64,000 nucleotides of DNA, from positions 11,385,302 through 11,449,301 of the forward strand of contig OX422215.1 in NCBI GenBank assembly GCA_949130495.1. The letters run 5' to 3'. The position numbers and the translations under genes are program-made. This document shows, one piece after another, positions 1-11,106 of this stretch. The notes under the pieces were generated by a model, which had not been told where the DNA came from, did no database searches, and was given only the letters and a program-made list of their open reading frames with translations. The stretch comes from Sambucus nigra. Its lineage: Eukaryota > Streptophyta > Magnoliopsida > Dipsacales > Adoxaceae. Numbering within the stretch: position 1 is the first letter of the stretch; every line of letters starts with the position of its first letter.

Positions 1-600
1 TTTACCGCATTTTTATCATGCTTTCTAGCTAATTTAAATTAGGTTGTGTTTGAATTGAACTCACTCGAGTTGACGCGTTGCTTTGCTTTGGTGATGGTAT
101 TTACGGGTGTATTTCGGGTGCGTTGTCCTAGTTATTGCGCCTAGGAGATTTGACGGGGCATATCATGTACGTCCCGTGCTTACGACCTTGCGTGCGTAAT
201 TTTCGGGATATTTGTTGACGCAAAAATCTTATTAGGCTTTTATGCGTATTTAGGGGCGTGACAACCCTCGGTTCAATTAACTGTCGAAATGAGACGCATT
301 CTACATAACTCGTCGACCCATGTGACCATTTTATACAAATTAACTCGGGTGAGGGATATTCGACGCAACCTATAGTTTTACTCGCTTTCTTAATCTAGCT
401 TTATTTACCCTCGCCTAGATTAATATTTTCCTTTTATGCATCTTTTCCTTTTTAGTTTGTAATTCACCTTCTACACTTTTATTTCGGAATATTAGATCGT
501 ATAAATTATAGCATCTCGTCCCTGTGGATTTTTTATACCCGACTTACCGCTGTGCTTGCCTCACAAGTGCAGTCGTAATTTAGGTTTGTTTGTATTATCG
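1..600 (+). repeat. Possible Ty3 LTR 3' remnant
   Basis: No coding region is recognised. The stretch near 505-565 (a 'tccctgtggat' motif, then a 'gacttaccgct' motif and a 'gtgcttgc' motif) follows the same order as the last ~80 bases of the Athila LTR in this window ('ctctgtgggttcgacccgtacttac' region, then 'gtgcacttgcgg'). I infer an old LTR end of an Athila/Tat-like element. No primer-binding site follows it, so it is degraded or truncated. Confidence 0.35.
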
Positions 601-669
601 CGGTGAAACGAAAACAATGACCGTGCACTTACACGCGCATGCATTTCACGCGCTTGATCATTTGGTTTG

Positions 670-2216
670 GGTAGCAAAAGCATTTTTATCATCGAAGACA
701 ATTCCACTTTTGTCATATTTTATTTGGACAATGCCTAATATTTTATCCAACCTTTTTAAACTAGACTCCAAATCAAATTTGACACGACTCGAATCTCTTG
801 AGTAAATGCCTAGAACCCTCAAACTTAAGAAACTCTTTCTTCATAGACTCCATCAAACCATGAAGGCTATCGCTCTTATTCTCAACGTACTCTAACTTCT
901 CTCGAAGAGTCCTCTCACGTGTCTTAAGATCCCAATCAAAACATTATTATCATATCTTTTAACTGATCTTCCAATTTCAAGTTAGCATTCTTCACTTTCA
1001 ACGTTTTTTGCATATAACTCATGGAAGGCAACTTGGAGTTCACACTTTTCCTCCTCTTCTTCATCCCCACACTCATCTCCACTCTTTCGACCATCACTCA
1101 CTCAGGATCCACAAATAATGGTCTTGAAAGTGTCATGTAAAGAAATATATTCATGGGAAGATTTCTCATCAAACCTCACATGATTAGCCTTGAATGCGGT
1201 AAAGTTGCGCTCAATCGGGGAGTCGGTTCCTTCTTTCGGATCACTATCACTAAGGACGACATTATATAGTATTGGTTTCTTGACCTCCTTCCCAAGTTTG
1301 GTAAGGAACTTAGCAACCCTATTGCCATAACCTTCACAACCATAACATATTTTTGACTTATCCTTCTTAAAGTTCTCATTCGAATTATTAGGAAAGTGAT
1401 CGACCTCATTTGTGCATATTTTTCTCGAATAGTTTTTCTTCTTTCGATTGCTTACGGAATTTGAAAAAAAAATTGATTTTTTTTGCAACCATGGCCATAT
1501 CTTCGGATTCGATTTCAGACTCGTCATTTGAAATAGGTGTTTCCTCCTTTTTAGCTTTTAAAATAATGTTGTCATCTTTATTCTTCTTAATCTTAGAGGT
1601 AAAAATGTCAAGCTCATATGTTTGTTAGTCACCTGAAATCTCTTCAAGTTTCGTATAATCTAGAGTGCTGAAATAAATCAAAATTGTCACTTTTGGATTA
1701 AATCTTTCAGGCAACAATCTAAAGATCTTCTTAATTATTCGATTACCGGGTATCTTCTCTCCCAAGTTAAAAGATGTAAACTATGTCGGATAATCTAATG
1801 TAGAAATCATCAAAGGTCTCACTCTCAGACATACTAATTGTTTCAAACTGAGTGATGAGTTTATTAAGTTTAGAAGCCTTAACAACACTAGTTCTTTCAT
1901 GGGTGAGCTGGAGTATGTCCCAAGCCTATTTTTACATTTCCCAAGTCATAATACGACAAAACTCCTCCGTGGTGAGAGAACAAAACAGAGCATTTAAACC
2001 TCTAGAGTTATAATGGGCTAACATATGCTCAACCTCACTCCATGATTCTACGACTTTTAAATAAATTGCTTCACCTTCTCTAGTGGCAGGAGGAAGCCAC
2101 CCTTTAACTACACCTAACCAAACCCGCTCATTTATAACCTTAAGTCCTGGCTTCATATGCATTTTCCAGTTGTGTAGTTCGAATCATCAAATATAGGGGT
2201 TCTAATACCATCAAAA
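670..2216 (-). pseudogene. Ty1/copia (Sirevirus-like) gag remnant, E1
   Basis: Read on the minus strand this is a broken gag. The N-terminal part (2216-1930) has a UBN2-type capsid signature: N-W-K, KPGLKVINERVWLGVV and YNSRGLNALFCSLTTEEF. A frameshift falls just before the W-K motif. The middle part (1527-1102) has a decayed zinc knuckle in which the two N-terminal cysteines of CX2CX4HX4C remain, but His is Asn and the last Cys is Phe. The SDSD and KANHVRFDEKSSHEYISLHD stretches also fit copia gag. Frames further left (1100-670) continue with 'LDKILG...DKSGI', typical of Sirevirus gag C-termini. Several stops and frameshifts make it nonfunctional. It sits on the PBS side of the LTR at 2288, so it is the 5' internal end of a second, truncated element. 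Confidence 0.75.
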
Positions 2217-2268
2217 CCAACAAAATTCATGTCTAATAACGTGGGATCTAAACACGGTGAATTAGTGT

Positions 2269-2287
2269 TCTAGCTCTGATAAAAATT
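2269..2287 (-). promoter_or_regulatory. Degenerate primer-binding site (tRNA-iMet type)
   Basis: The plus strand reads 'agctctgat' followed by A-rich sequence. It is a damaged reverse complement of the TGGTATCAGAGC PBS that is intact at 5131-5144 and 58404-58420. It lies directly beside the LTR starting at 2288, which fixes the element orientation as minus. Confidence 0.6.
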
Positions 2288-3562
2288 TGAGAGCGTAAAT
2301 TCGTGCTAATTGGAAGGGATGGTCTCAACAAATAAAAAGTCTATTTTTATGTTTTTCAATTTTAAAGAACAAAAGAAATTAAACCCAAAAAATCGATGCA
2401 GCAATTGAAACCGTTTTGTTGTGAAAAACTGATCTATCTAATTTTATTTTTTTAACCTAAAATATGCATCTATGTGATAAGACAATAAAATATATAGATC
2501 ATCCACAACACGTCAATGTACAAGAAAACCACAAAGACAAAAACCTTAGACGGTCTAGCAAAACAGATCACTATGATAAGGTTTTACAAAGGGTAGACAG
2601 TAGACTTACTCAACGACTCGTCTCCCTCGTAAGGCTTAACACTAATCTATCTTCTACCTCTCCTCCTGAGTGCAATGTAGTAGCCTACCCATGTAAGTTG
2701 CCATAATGCACGATTCCACACATGCCTCGGTATCCATCGATGAGCCTCAACAATCGTCAATGAAGTACAGAGTCCACCAGGAAATTGGTTCTCAATTCAA
2801 GATGATGAGAAACAAACTTTGGTGCCCAAATAGAAATATCTCAATGAATAAGGAAGGTGAAACTTGGATCTTTAAACTCAATGGGTGAAACTACGATTTT
2901 GGAACTTTGGTAAACATGTGTCGAATTTCCAAAAGTTCTTAAAAAAACTGAGTCCAACATGCCTTAAATAGTGAAAATACAAATTTTGAGCTCGCAAAAT
3001 TATTTAAACGATAATACACAGTTCATTCGAACGAGAATGAGTTTTTGTTCTAATGAGAACAAAGTTCGGTCGAATTAGAACCCTTTTTCGTTCTAATAAA
3101 CTTCCAACGACCTTCTAACGAGATGTGCACTGCTAAACAAAGAGGCCTCATTTGATGTTCATTAGATGCACGTTCCAAAGAAATTCCAAACTCATTCAAA
3201 CGAGATCAAAAGTTGTTCTAACTAAAATATGATTTTGTTCTAACGAGATCAAAAATATTTATCTTAATTTAAAAAAAACAGTTCCAAATAACTTTAATAA
3301 AATACAAACACCCATAAATATATCCAAGGATCGTATTCGAATTAATCCATACCTGCAGGATCCTTGATAATCGGGAAGACAAACTTGACATTACATGCAC
3401 AGAATGGAGTGCATTCAACTTTAAAGCTTGGCCTTTATGTCTTCACCAAACACGTCGTAGGCTTGCGATATCACAATATAAATCCAAACTATGACTCAAA
3501 TGTTTTATCCGAAATAAAGCTAATAACATACAATTTGACTCGATTGAAAATTTGTCCTTACA
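2288..3562 (-). repeat. Sirevirus-like copia LTR (shared by E1 stub and E2)
   Basis: About 1275 bp, bounded on the plus strand by TG and CTTACA. Its order of features matches the LTRs at 5145-6493 and 58421-60117: an 'acggtct' block, an 'actatgata' block, repeated TTCGAA-like half sites at 3010-3250, and a closing segment with 'gtcttcaccaaacac', 'aggcttg' and 'aatttgtccttaca'. A PBS complement lies on its left and E2 internal sequence on its right. It is therefore the 3' LTR of E2 and also abuts the PBS end of E1. The sequence is strongly diverged from its partner at 5145, which points to an old insertion. Confidence 0.7.
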
Positions 3563-3939
3563 ACATGCACAAATCTCCCATAGTCAACATATGTGAAAAT
3601 GATAATATTTATAGGAGAACATCTCATATGGCTCAAATATAACATGTGAAGTTAAAATTTTAAAGAGCTAGTGAATATGTGTGTAGAGGCATTTACAAAG
3701 TGAATTCATTAAGAAAATCAAAATTGAACAACTCCATGTAAGCATGATTAAGGATAATATATGCACTGGAAATTATAGTTAAACGTCCTAGTCACATGGA
3801 AGACATATAATGAAGTGGATTCAAGCACACTAATATGCCGCACAAAATGTGTAAAACTAAGCTACACATACACCAAAAATATTTTTGAGTTTTTAAACAT
3901 ATTTAAAAAAGATACCAATTAAAAAAAACTCAAAGGATA

Positions 3940-3944
<5 letters not shown>

Positions 3945-3981
<37 letters not shown>
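3945..3981. repeat. (TA)n microsatellite
   Basis: Uninterrupted alternating TA of about 37 bases inside the E2 internal region. Confidence 0.9.
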
Positions 3982-3989
<8 letters not shown>

Positions 3990-4199
3990 TTTATTTTTCC
4001 TAATAATACCCAAAAGGAAAATCAAAATAGAAAAATGATAAATATCATACAACTAGCAAGCATATATATCATGAAGGACAAAAGCTAGTGTATTCAAACA
4101 TGCAAGCAATCACCTATAAGATATACCATGTGAAGAGTCCTGTGCAAGCAGGAGAGAATGAACTAATCTAACATTTAGTACCTCGAAGACTGATTTCCT

Positions 4200-5030
4200 A
4201 ATTCCAAATAGAAGAATGCTTATCACGTCAGGTTTCGAGAACCAAGGGACACTACACTTCAATTTCTTAGGGTCTTCTCTAAGATCATAGAAAAAATGCC
4301 TAAGGTGACCTTTCTTACCACGGTGTGTGTACGTGTAGACGCAACGATGAATGGGACCTTTTGGTTGACTTTTTCTGACACCCTAGGATGTGATTGACCC
4401 TTTAAAACAAATGGTGGTCTTGACTTTAGCAATGTAAGCAATAGAATTATGGGTATCATCACTACTAACACTATTTGGGTCTCTTAAATTATCTTTTTAC
4501 TTCAACTTTATACTCAAGGGAAAATTTAGATTCCTTAAATGTTATGGACTCCTTATTCAAATTTTCAATTATTCCTAAAAGTTCATCTCTCTCCCCCTTA
4601 ATGTAAGACAAACTATCCCTAAGAGTCTTCTCACGTGCCCTCAAATCATTAATCAATTTACATTATCCTTATTTGCATGTTCATAAATTGTTGAAAATTT
4701 AGAGTCCTCTAATTGTTTTTTTCTGAAAATTGAACTCTATCCTTGCTCTCTATCTTGGATAATCTTAAATTTTAAAAATCTCGGTTCAAGTCCATACATT
4801 TCTCATCACGGATATCTCTTTGAGTTTGAATATTTTGTAAAAAATAGATTTCAGCTTTAAAATGAAAATTTTCTTTTTCAAGAACTTTAATTATTTTTTA
4901 AAACTTCAAATTCACAAGACCTAATGTTTCAACATGGTTACGAAGCTTATTATAATCTTATAGAATATCAAAGTCATAGTCATCGCTAAATGCATCGGAT
5001 AAGTTATCATAATAGTGACTCATCGAGAGA
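4200..5030 (-). pseudogene. E2 gag-like coiled-coil/zinc-knuckle pseudogene
   Basis: Minus-strand counterpart of the E3 frame at 61868-62677. The matches run from 'agggtcttctctaagatcat' through 'ctaaggtgacctttcttacca' to the Ser-rich and Leu/Lys/Glu-rich segments. The block upstream of 5030 includes the region equivalent to the E3 start (MGRLNE-like). Many stops and indels break the frame, and the longest uninterrupted piece is 70 codons (4259-4471). No pol frame follows. It is judged a dead copy of a gag-only derivative. Confidence 0.6.
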
Positions 5031-5036
5031 AAAACA

Positions 5037-5040
<4 letters not shown>

Positions 5041-5080
<40 letters not shown>
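5041..5080. repeat. (AG)n microsatellite
   Basis: Uninterrupted AG dinucleotide run of about 39 bases in the E2 internal region, between the gag-like remnant and the PBS. Confidence 0.9.
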
Positions 5081-5081
<1 letters not shown>

Positions 5082-5130
5082 TCTAAACAACATGAAACAA
5101 GGATATACAAGATAACTTAGTGTAACTTCG

Positions 5131-5144
5131 CTTTGATACCAATT
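5131..5144 (-). promoter_or_regulatory. E2 primer-binding site (tRNA-iMet type)
   Basis: 'ctttgataccaattt' on the plus strand is the complement of a TTGGTATCAAAG PBS. It is one base off the TGGTATCAGAG form in E3 and directly abuts the LTR. Confidence 0.7.
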
Positions 5145-6493
5145 TGAAAAAGCATGCTTCCTATGGAGTCGTCAGCATACAAGTCAATTTTTATCAAATT
5201 TACAATTAAACATAAACAAGTTACCCTAAACAAAAAAGCACCAATTTTAAACAAGTTATGATTAAAACTGATTAATCAATTATATATTAACTTAAACATA
5301 CCTCTAGGTGACAGATAAAATAAACAAATCAGACCACAATGCCCCGATGTAAGAAGAAAACCCACAACAGGAAAAAACTCGAACGGTCTAGATACGTAAT
5401 TCACTATGATACAAATTTACACAAGTTGACACATGACTTACTAAAAAACTTGACCCCCTGCAAGCCTTGATGCATCTTCAATCTTTAAACGCTCCTCCAT
5501 AGAGATAGCGTAGGAATCCACCCACACAATTTCCATAATATGCAAGTCCACGCACGCTTCGGTGTCCACCAATCTAAACTCAACAACTGTCTATGGATAG
5601 GAACACAAAATCTACCATTTCTTCGCTGCAATACCACACCAAGGAGTTTACCGTGTGTGAACAGATAATAGGGTATGGAATCCACTGCACAAAAACATTT
5701 TTCAATCAAGATGATGAGAGAAACAAACTATAGTGTCCAAAACAGGATCTTCAAATCATATATAAGATAAAACTTGGATCCTAAATTACTTGGGTCAAGT
5801 ATAAGATTTTTCCGATCTTTTTTAAAGGGCTTGAAACTCAAAACATAAGAATTTCCCTCTAAATAAAATGTTGCTTTGCCCTCTTTCTTATAGGAGCTTT
5901 GTTGAAAATGAAATAAGGATGAAAAACCATTAGATAAATCTTGAAAAAAACAAAAAATTGCATACTCGTTCGAATGACATTGAACCTCATTTGAATAATA
6001 TATAACATCTCACTCCAACATAGTTCCAATCACACATCCAATAAGATTCCAACATAGGGTGAAAAACATCTTGTTCTAAGTCTCGTTCGAACCATATCTA
6101 ACGATTTACCAATACTCGTTCGAACGACTTCACAAGTTCATTCTAATGAAGTCCTGAAAAGATTATTTTTTCTTCCAAAAGATATAAAAAAGCATAAAAT
6201 CATTTTAAAACAATTTAAAAATAGTTTTATAAAAATCTTAACACCTAAAAATAAATTATCCAATGATCATAATATACACGCATTCATATTCGAAGATCTT
6301 GGGAACATAATGATGGAAATGAGCACAAAACACGACACGATGATATAATCTCTTAAGCTTGACTGCTAGGTCTTCATCTAAACACATCAAAGGCTAGAAA
6401 GGGAAATACCAATCTTAACCTATGAATCAAAGTTTTTTGTCCAAAATTAAGCTAATACATAAAAATTGACTCAATTGGAAATTTGTTCTTACA
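5145..6493 (-). repeat. Sirevirus-like copia LTR (5' LTR of E2)
   Basis: About 1349 bp between TG (5145) and CTTACA (6493). It shares the family landmarks: 'ggaaaaaactcgaacggtcta', 'gcaagccttgatgc', 'caagatgatgagagaaacaaact', CGTTCGAA half-sites at about 5970-6150, and the closing segment 'ttgactcaattggaaatttgttcttaca'. Position and PBS orientation make this the 5' LTR of the minus-strand element E2. Confidence 0.75.
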
Positions 6494-7880
6494 GGTTTTG
6501 ACTTTGATTATTTAAAGAATGAACATACTAGAGTGAATGCATAGTATTCAATGATAGTTAAAATCAATTATAAATGGTGAATTCAAGCTTCAATTAAGTA
6601 ATGTAATGTTTTTTAATTACAAGGATTTTTTGGGCAATTATACTTGTGGTTATGTTATGCACACTGAAAAGAATTATACGGTTACATCGGAGATAATTTT
6701 AGAGTTTATTTTGGATAAGATACATTCAAAACCTTCAATTAAAACTTGCGATGTAATGTAAGACTTAAACCCAAATTATATAATACAAATTCCATATCAT
6801 TCTTCTTGGTTGGGTGTTGAAAAGGTAAGCGCCCAGTTATATATTGATGCCTATATTTCATTTGATCAATTTATGTGGTACATTGATAAAGTGAGAACAA
6901 TAAACCATGGAATTGTTGTTGAGTCAAGTTGGAATTCGTCAACAAGGAGGTTCAAAATTTTTTTAATCTTTTGGTGCGTGCATCAGTGTTTTCAATTTTT
7001 ATCGACCAATAATATTTCTTCATATTACATCTATGAAAAGTAAATACAATGGGAATTTACTTGCCGCTACTAGAAACAATGGGAACTAGGGTATGATATA
7101 TGTAGCTTTTAGAATTCATATTTTAAAATTTTGTATTGCGAAATGGTACGTTATGCAAAATCTCAGTGCTTGAAAATATTATATGCTAAATGCATTGTGA
7201 AGTTAAAACAAAAAAAATATTAAATTCTAAATTCAAAGAGGATATACAACTCTAAAATATATCATTGCGAAATAAAACTACGAAATTTCAATATAAATAT
7301 GATAGACAAAATATAATACTATGTTGAAATATATAATTGATTTCAATATAAATCTAAAAAAAGTTCTAAAATGATTAATTTATTATTAAAGTCGACACTA
7401 GAAATTTTTACATTATTATTCAGTGATTAAGTTATTGTATATCCTAGGAGGATTTCTTGTTCTCTTCTATCTTCAAAGTGGAAATATGTGCATTTTTTGT
7501 TACATCAGATAGGAACCATTGTGATTCCTGTGAATATATTCATAGAAGAAATGATACATCAATTCCATGCAAGACACACAACAACTTTTTAATCCAACCA
7601 TTCTGATTTGCTCAATTTTTTGTTTGATGCCTTTCATGTATCTTATATTAAGGATATTAGGATCGAATGTGTCTCTGATATCTTCTTACAAGTAGTAAAA
7701 ACCAAAAAAAAAATCGAGCTTTATAATTAAGTCGAAGAAAAAAATTCAATAGTGCTTCCATTGACATGCTTGACACTTATAGTGAACGGCTTCATGTTGT
7801 ATATATCATCATTATATCACTTAATTTTTTTGTAGTTAAACATTAGTAGTCTATGTAGTTTATGCAGTTTACACAGTTCA
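6494..7880. other. Spacer, nothing recognised
   Basis: AT-rich sequence with short broken frames only. The 77-codon frame at 6810-7043 has no recognisable motif. No LTR, TIR or RNA gene is visible. Confidence 0.5.
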
Positions 7881-7884
7881 TTAC

Positions 7885-8901
7885 TGTTAGTACAAGAAAG
7901 CACAATTAAATATTTTTATAAAGAAGGGGTAGCAAAAGAGTAAACAAGAATAATCACAACACACAATATTTATGTGGTTCAGCAACTACCTACGTCCACG
8001 GAATTTTTTTTTTAGCTTTTATTAATTTCTCAGAGGTTCGAACTTACACGCCCCTTTGCCCCTAGGTGAGGGTTGTATTTATAGCAGTAAAAAGTAGTTG
8101 AGTCATATAAGAAACTCTCCTAGCTCCTCATTGGCGTATTTAATGATTCTTGTGTATCTCGTCTGAGAATGTAGGTAACCAACCGAGTCCTTAATTATCC
8201 ACATGGTATGATTTTATGATTATCCATGTAATACTGAATTTGATTGGGCAACGTAATGGGCCTGCTTGAGCCATCGAAAGTTGGGACCTATGGTTTGGTC
8301 CCCACAATTGCCCCTAAAATTCTTCACTAATGATGACCCAAAGAATTTAAAATCCTTTGTAGGACCAAGTTGAACCCAAAGTCAGAGATTTATGCTTGGA
8401 TATGTTCATGATTATTTGAAATCGGCAGGGTTACGCTGGTCCATGTAAAAATTGAATGGCCAAAATCCATCTTGAGTGTTGTTATTTATGATTGATTTAC
8501 TGGAACTCGAACTTCACTTTGTTTTAAACTCGATACTATTGTTTTTCCTTCCATTTTTGCTCAAAAGACTCTCTGAAGATTCCATTCTCTTAGATTACTT
8601 TGTAAGCTCTCTTTATTTCCTCTTACTTTTTCATCTTCATAGTTCTTTTCTGCTTGCAATCGCTACATATTTTTCTTTGATTCTTCTCTTTTGTGAAAAT
8701 GGTGTATACTCTTCATGAGAAGAACTTGGAGAATTTTAGAAAAACTTATTTTATCCCTTATTGGGTCATAATTGAGTATACCCCCGTGTCCAGAAACTTC
8801 ATTGCAGTTAATAGTGGCCACTAGATCAGTAGTTCAGGGGAAGACCATTTCCTCCAAATAAACTTTTTCTAGAGTACAGTGGAAACTTTTACATTGTCCC
8901 C
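7885..8901 (+). mobile_element. Coiled-coil retro-unit 1, 5' part
   Basis: The leader contains 'acacaatatttatgtggttcagcaactacctacgtccacgg', 'gcccctttgcccctaggtgagggttgtatttatag' and 'cccacaattgcccctaaaattctt' blocks. These recur in the same order at 56080-56460 ahead of a related coding region. I infer one family of large non-autonomous retrotransposon-like units. A T-rich stretch with a possible protein start (8707) follows. The unit is cut at 8901 by the Athila insertion and resumes at 22792. Compared with the second copy, several hundred bases of coding sequence are missing at the junction. Confidence 0.55.
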
Positions 8902-9443
8902 TGATGAGTGCATTATTTTGTATGAATTATGCCCAAATCTAGGCCTTGTTAGACCCATTGTATCTTAAATAATGAGTTTTTAGAGTCGTTTTCGAAAAAT
9001 AAAAGAAAAATGCAGGTTTGAATAAAATTCGAGTTAAAAAAATACAATTTTAATAACTCCGGGGGTAAAATTGTAATTTCAAAAACTTTATGGGCCTGAA
9101 AATAATTTTTAAATGTTTATCTAGGCAAAATAAAGTTCCCTCTGAAATTTGGTTGAATTTGGAGTTAAAATGAAAAAGTTATGAATTCCGGGGTTAAAAA
9201 TATAAATAAGGGTAAATTCATAATTTTCTAAACTTTCTGGGGCTGAAATTAAATTAATATAAGTTATTTTATATTTTTGCAGGTACCCCTGAAGTTTGGT
9301 GAAGATCCGAGGTGATTTAGTGAAGATATGAAGATTGTGGGAATAATTTAAAGAAGTACAAAGTTAAGGGGCCAAAGTGGAAGAATGCAATTTCTGGAAA
9401 TGGGATTGGGTTATATATTATTGAAGCAGCAATTATTATAAGA

Positions 9444-9517
9444 ACGCTGCTTGGTTCAGTGGTCTCGCGCGCGCGTGGAAGGAGAAGGTCAGGGGTTCGA
9501 TTCTTCCCCCTGACCTT
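9444..9517 (+). other. tRNA-like A-box/B-box hairpin in 5' LTR
   Basis: TGGTTCAGTGG (9452-9462) fits a pol III A box and GGTTCGATTCT (9494-9504) fits a B box, with 31 bases between them, close to tRNA spacing. The B box sits in the loop of an 11-bp perfect stem (AAGGTCAGGGG at 9485 pairs with CCCCTGACCTT at 9507). The segment could be a tRNA- or SINE-derived insert fixed in the LTR. A folded cloverleaf is not convincing, so it is probably not a functional tRNA. Confidence 0.6.
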
Positions 9518-9749
9518 AATTTTTTGGTAAAAAAATTCTCAAGCCCAAATTGCACCCAAACGCAGCCTTAAAGAGATAAGGTTTGACAGCTTCTTAGTCC
9601 GAAAATCAAGGGATTTGGAGCTGACCATTACGTGATTTTCAAGATATTCCGTGGGACTCTTTTTTTTGGTTGATTTTTAGGAATTTATAATTCATATAAA
9701 TCAATTAAAAGGGTGTTTTACACCAACTCAAATACCCTAATTCTAAGCC

Positions 9750-9757
9750 TATAAATA
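9750..9757 (+). promoter_or_regulatory. TATA box of Athila 5' LTR
   Basis: TATAAATA followed by 'ggaccc' and a purine-rich segment, about 870 bases before the LTR end. This is a plausible pol II core promoter, with the likely transcript start 25-35 bases downstream. Confidence 0.6.
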
Positions 9758-10624
9758 GGACCCTTGGGTTCATTATTTTAGGGGTGATAGAGAGAGCTTT
9801 AGAGAGGGCCAATAATTATTTTGTGGGTGGAATTTTTGTCAAGATTATTTGTGACACATCAATTGTAAGTTTGTTTATTTAATGAAATTGAGTATTCATT
9901 CTTGCAATTTTATTATGTCTACAATTATGCTAGCTTAATTTCCTCACTAGGACTAGGTGAAATTTATCATGTGTGATTAATATTGTGTGTGATTTAATTT
10001 CGTCTTTATTTCCCGATATGTGCTAAAAGTTTTAAAAATTCGGTATTCATTTAAAACGACACGAGAGTGCGTTTTAAACCTTCGGCATTATTTGAAAAAA
10101 AAATCATTTTTATATTTTAAGTATGAGTACTTTTTGATGGGTTATACTTTTATTAAATTGATTGATAGCCCATGCTTAAAGACTATATTTTAAAATTTAA
10201 AAGTGAACTTTTTAAGGGAATAGGGATTTTAGGCGTCTAAATTTAGAGACGTTAAATTTTATTTTGGACTTCTCACGTATTATTTTTCCGAATTAAATAC
10301 GACGAGAGCGGGTTTAATTTGAGTTATAAAATCGGGAATGACGAATTTAAATTATTGCACAGTGTTAGTTTAACGTGATAAATGGATCCAATGTCCTAGT
10401 TTTCACGCTACCTTGATTATATCTCTCGTACTCCTATTTCTTGTTTGTGTTGCTTAGTTTAATATTACATCTCATCTCCAACCCAATTTAGTCTAGTTGG
10501 ACAGTCACAATTATTTTTAAAGAAAAAAATTGATAAATCTCTGTGGGTTCGACCCGTACTTACACTCGCTATTCTATAATAGCCCGTGCACTTGCGGTAT
10601 TTTATAAAATTGACAACAAGTTTT

Positions 10625-10635
10625 TGGCGCCGTTG
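10625..10635 (+). promoter_or_regulatory. Primer-binding site, tRNA-Asp type, shortened
   Basis: TGGCGCCGTTG is complementary to the 3' end of plant tRNA-Asp, which ends ...CAACGGCGCCA. Typical Athila PBSs continue CCGGGGA, but here the next bases are GATAC. Only about 11 bases can pair. The site coincides with the base of the inverted repeat that follows. Confidence 0.75.
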
Positions 10636-11106
10636 GATACTTTTTCGAATTTTTCGTCACTTTTTTTTTTTTTTTTTTAATATGCTCCTGAAAAAAAAAA
10701 AAAAAAAAAAGAAACTACACCAAACGTAAAGTGCGACACATGCAAAAAAAAAAAATACGAAAAGAGAGGAAAAAAAAATGACACACGCACTAGTGGTGTA
10801 TTTAACAAGAAAAAAAAAACTTATGAAACAATTTTTTTTTTTTTTTTTTCAGAAATTTTTACTTTTTTTTTTATGAATTTTTACTAACAAAGATTTATCA
10901 CAATTTAGTTTTTTTTTTCTTGTTAAATACACCACTAGTGCGTGTGTCATTTTTTTTTCCTCTCTTTTCGTATTTTTTTTTTTGCATGTGTCGCACTTTA
11001 CGTTTGGTGTAGTTTCTTTTTTTTTTTTTTTTTTCAGGAGCATATTAAAAAAAAAAAAAAAAAAAAAAAAGTGACGAAAAATTCGAAAAAGTGTCCAACG
11101 GTGCGC
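10627..11106. repeat. Giant inverted repeat in Athila leader
   Basis: Left arm 10627-10820 and right arm 10908-11106 are near-perfect reverse complements, apart from lengths of A/T runs and two or three bases. The spacer is ~87 bases of T-rich sequence. Landmarks shared inverted are 'ctagtggtgtatttaacaag', 'gacacatgcaaaa', 'accaaacgtaaagtgc', 'aatatgctcctga' and 'cgaatttttcgtcac'. The left arm begins inside the PBS. The transcript would form a ~190-bp stem right at the priming site. Confidence 0.9.

Larger units (their letters stand above)
3563..5144 (-). mobile_element. E2 internal region, non-autonomous copia derivative
   Basis: This internal region is only ~1.6 kb and lies between two related LTRs. 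It is homologous in order to 61290-62800 of E3: 'aggagaacatctcatatggctcaaatataacatgtga' is followed by the gag zinc-knuckle region and the coiled-coil region. No reverse transcriptase, RNase H or integrase sequence is visible, so it would have moved only with enzymes from another element. A (TA)n run at about 3945-3981 and a (GA)n run at 5041-5080 lie inside. Confidence 0.7.
8902..10618 (+). repeat. Athila 5' LTR
   Basis: 1717 bp beginning TGATGAGTGC and ending GACAACA. It matches 18998-20715 almost base for base. Differences seen: aaaattcg versus aaaatccg, gagcggg versus gagccgg, and 9 versus 10 A in one run. A TATAAATA box lies at 9750 and a tRNA-like hairpin at about 9444-9517. Confidence 0.93.

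Noticed and set aside
8476..8718. 80-codon hydrophobic frame
   Set aside because: A T-rich leader of the coiled-coil unit gives a Leu/Phe/Ser-rich translation by chance; no homologue pattern and no conservation in unit 2.
9444..9517. A functional tRNA gene
   Set aside because: Boxes and T-arm are tRNA-like, but I cannot fold a proper acceptor and anticodon arm, and it is repeated with the LTR.
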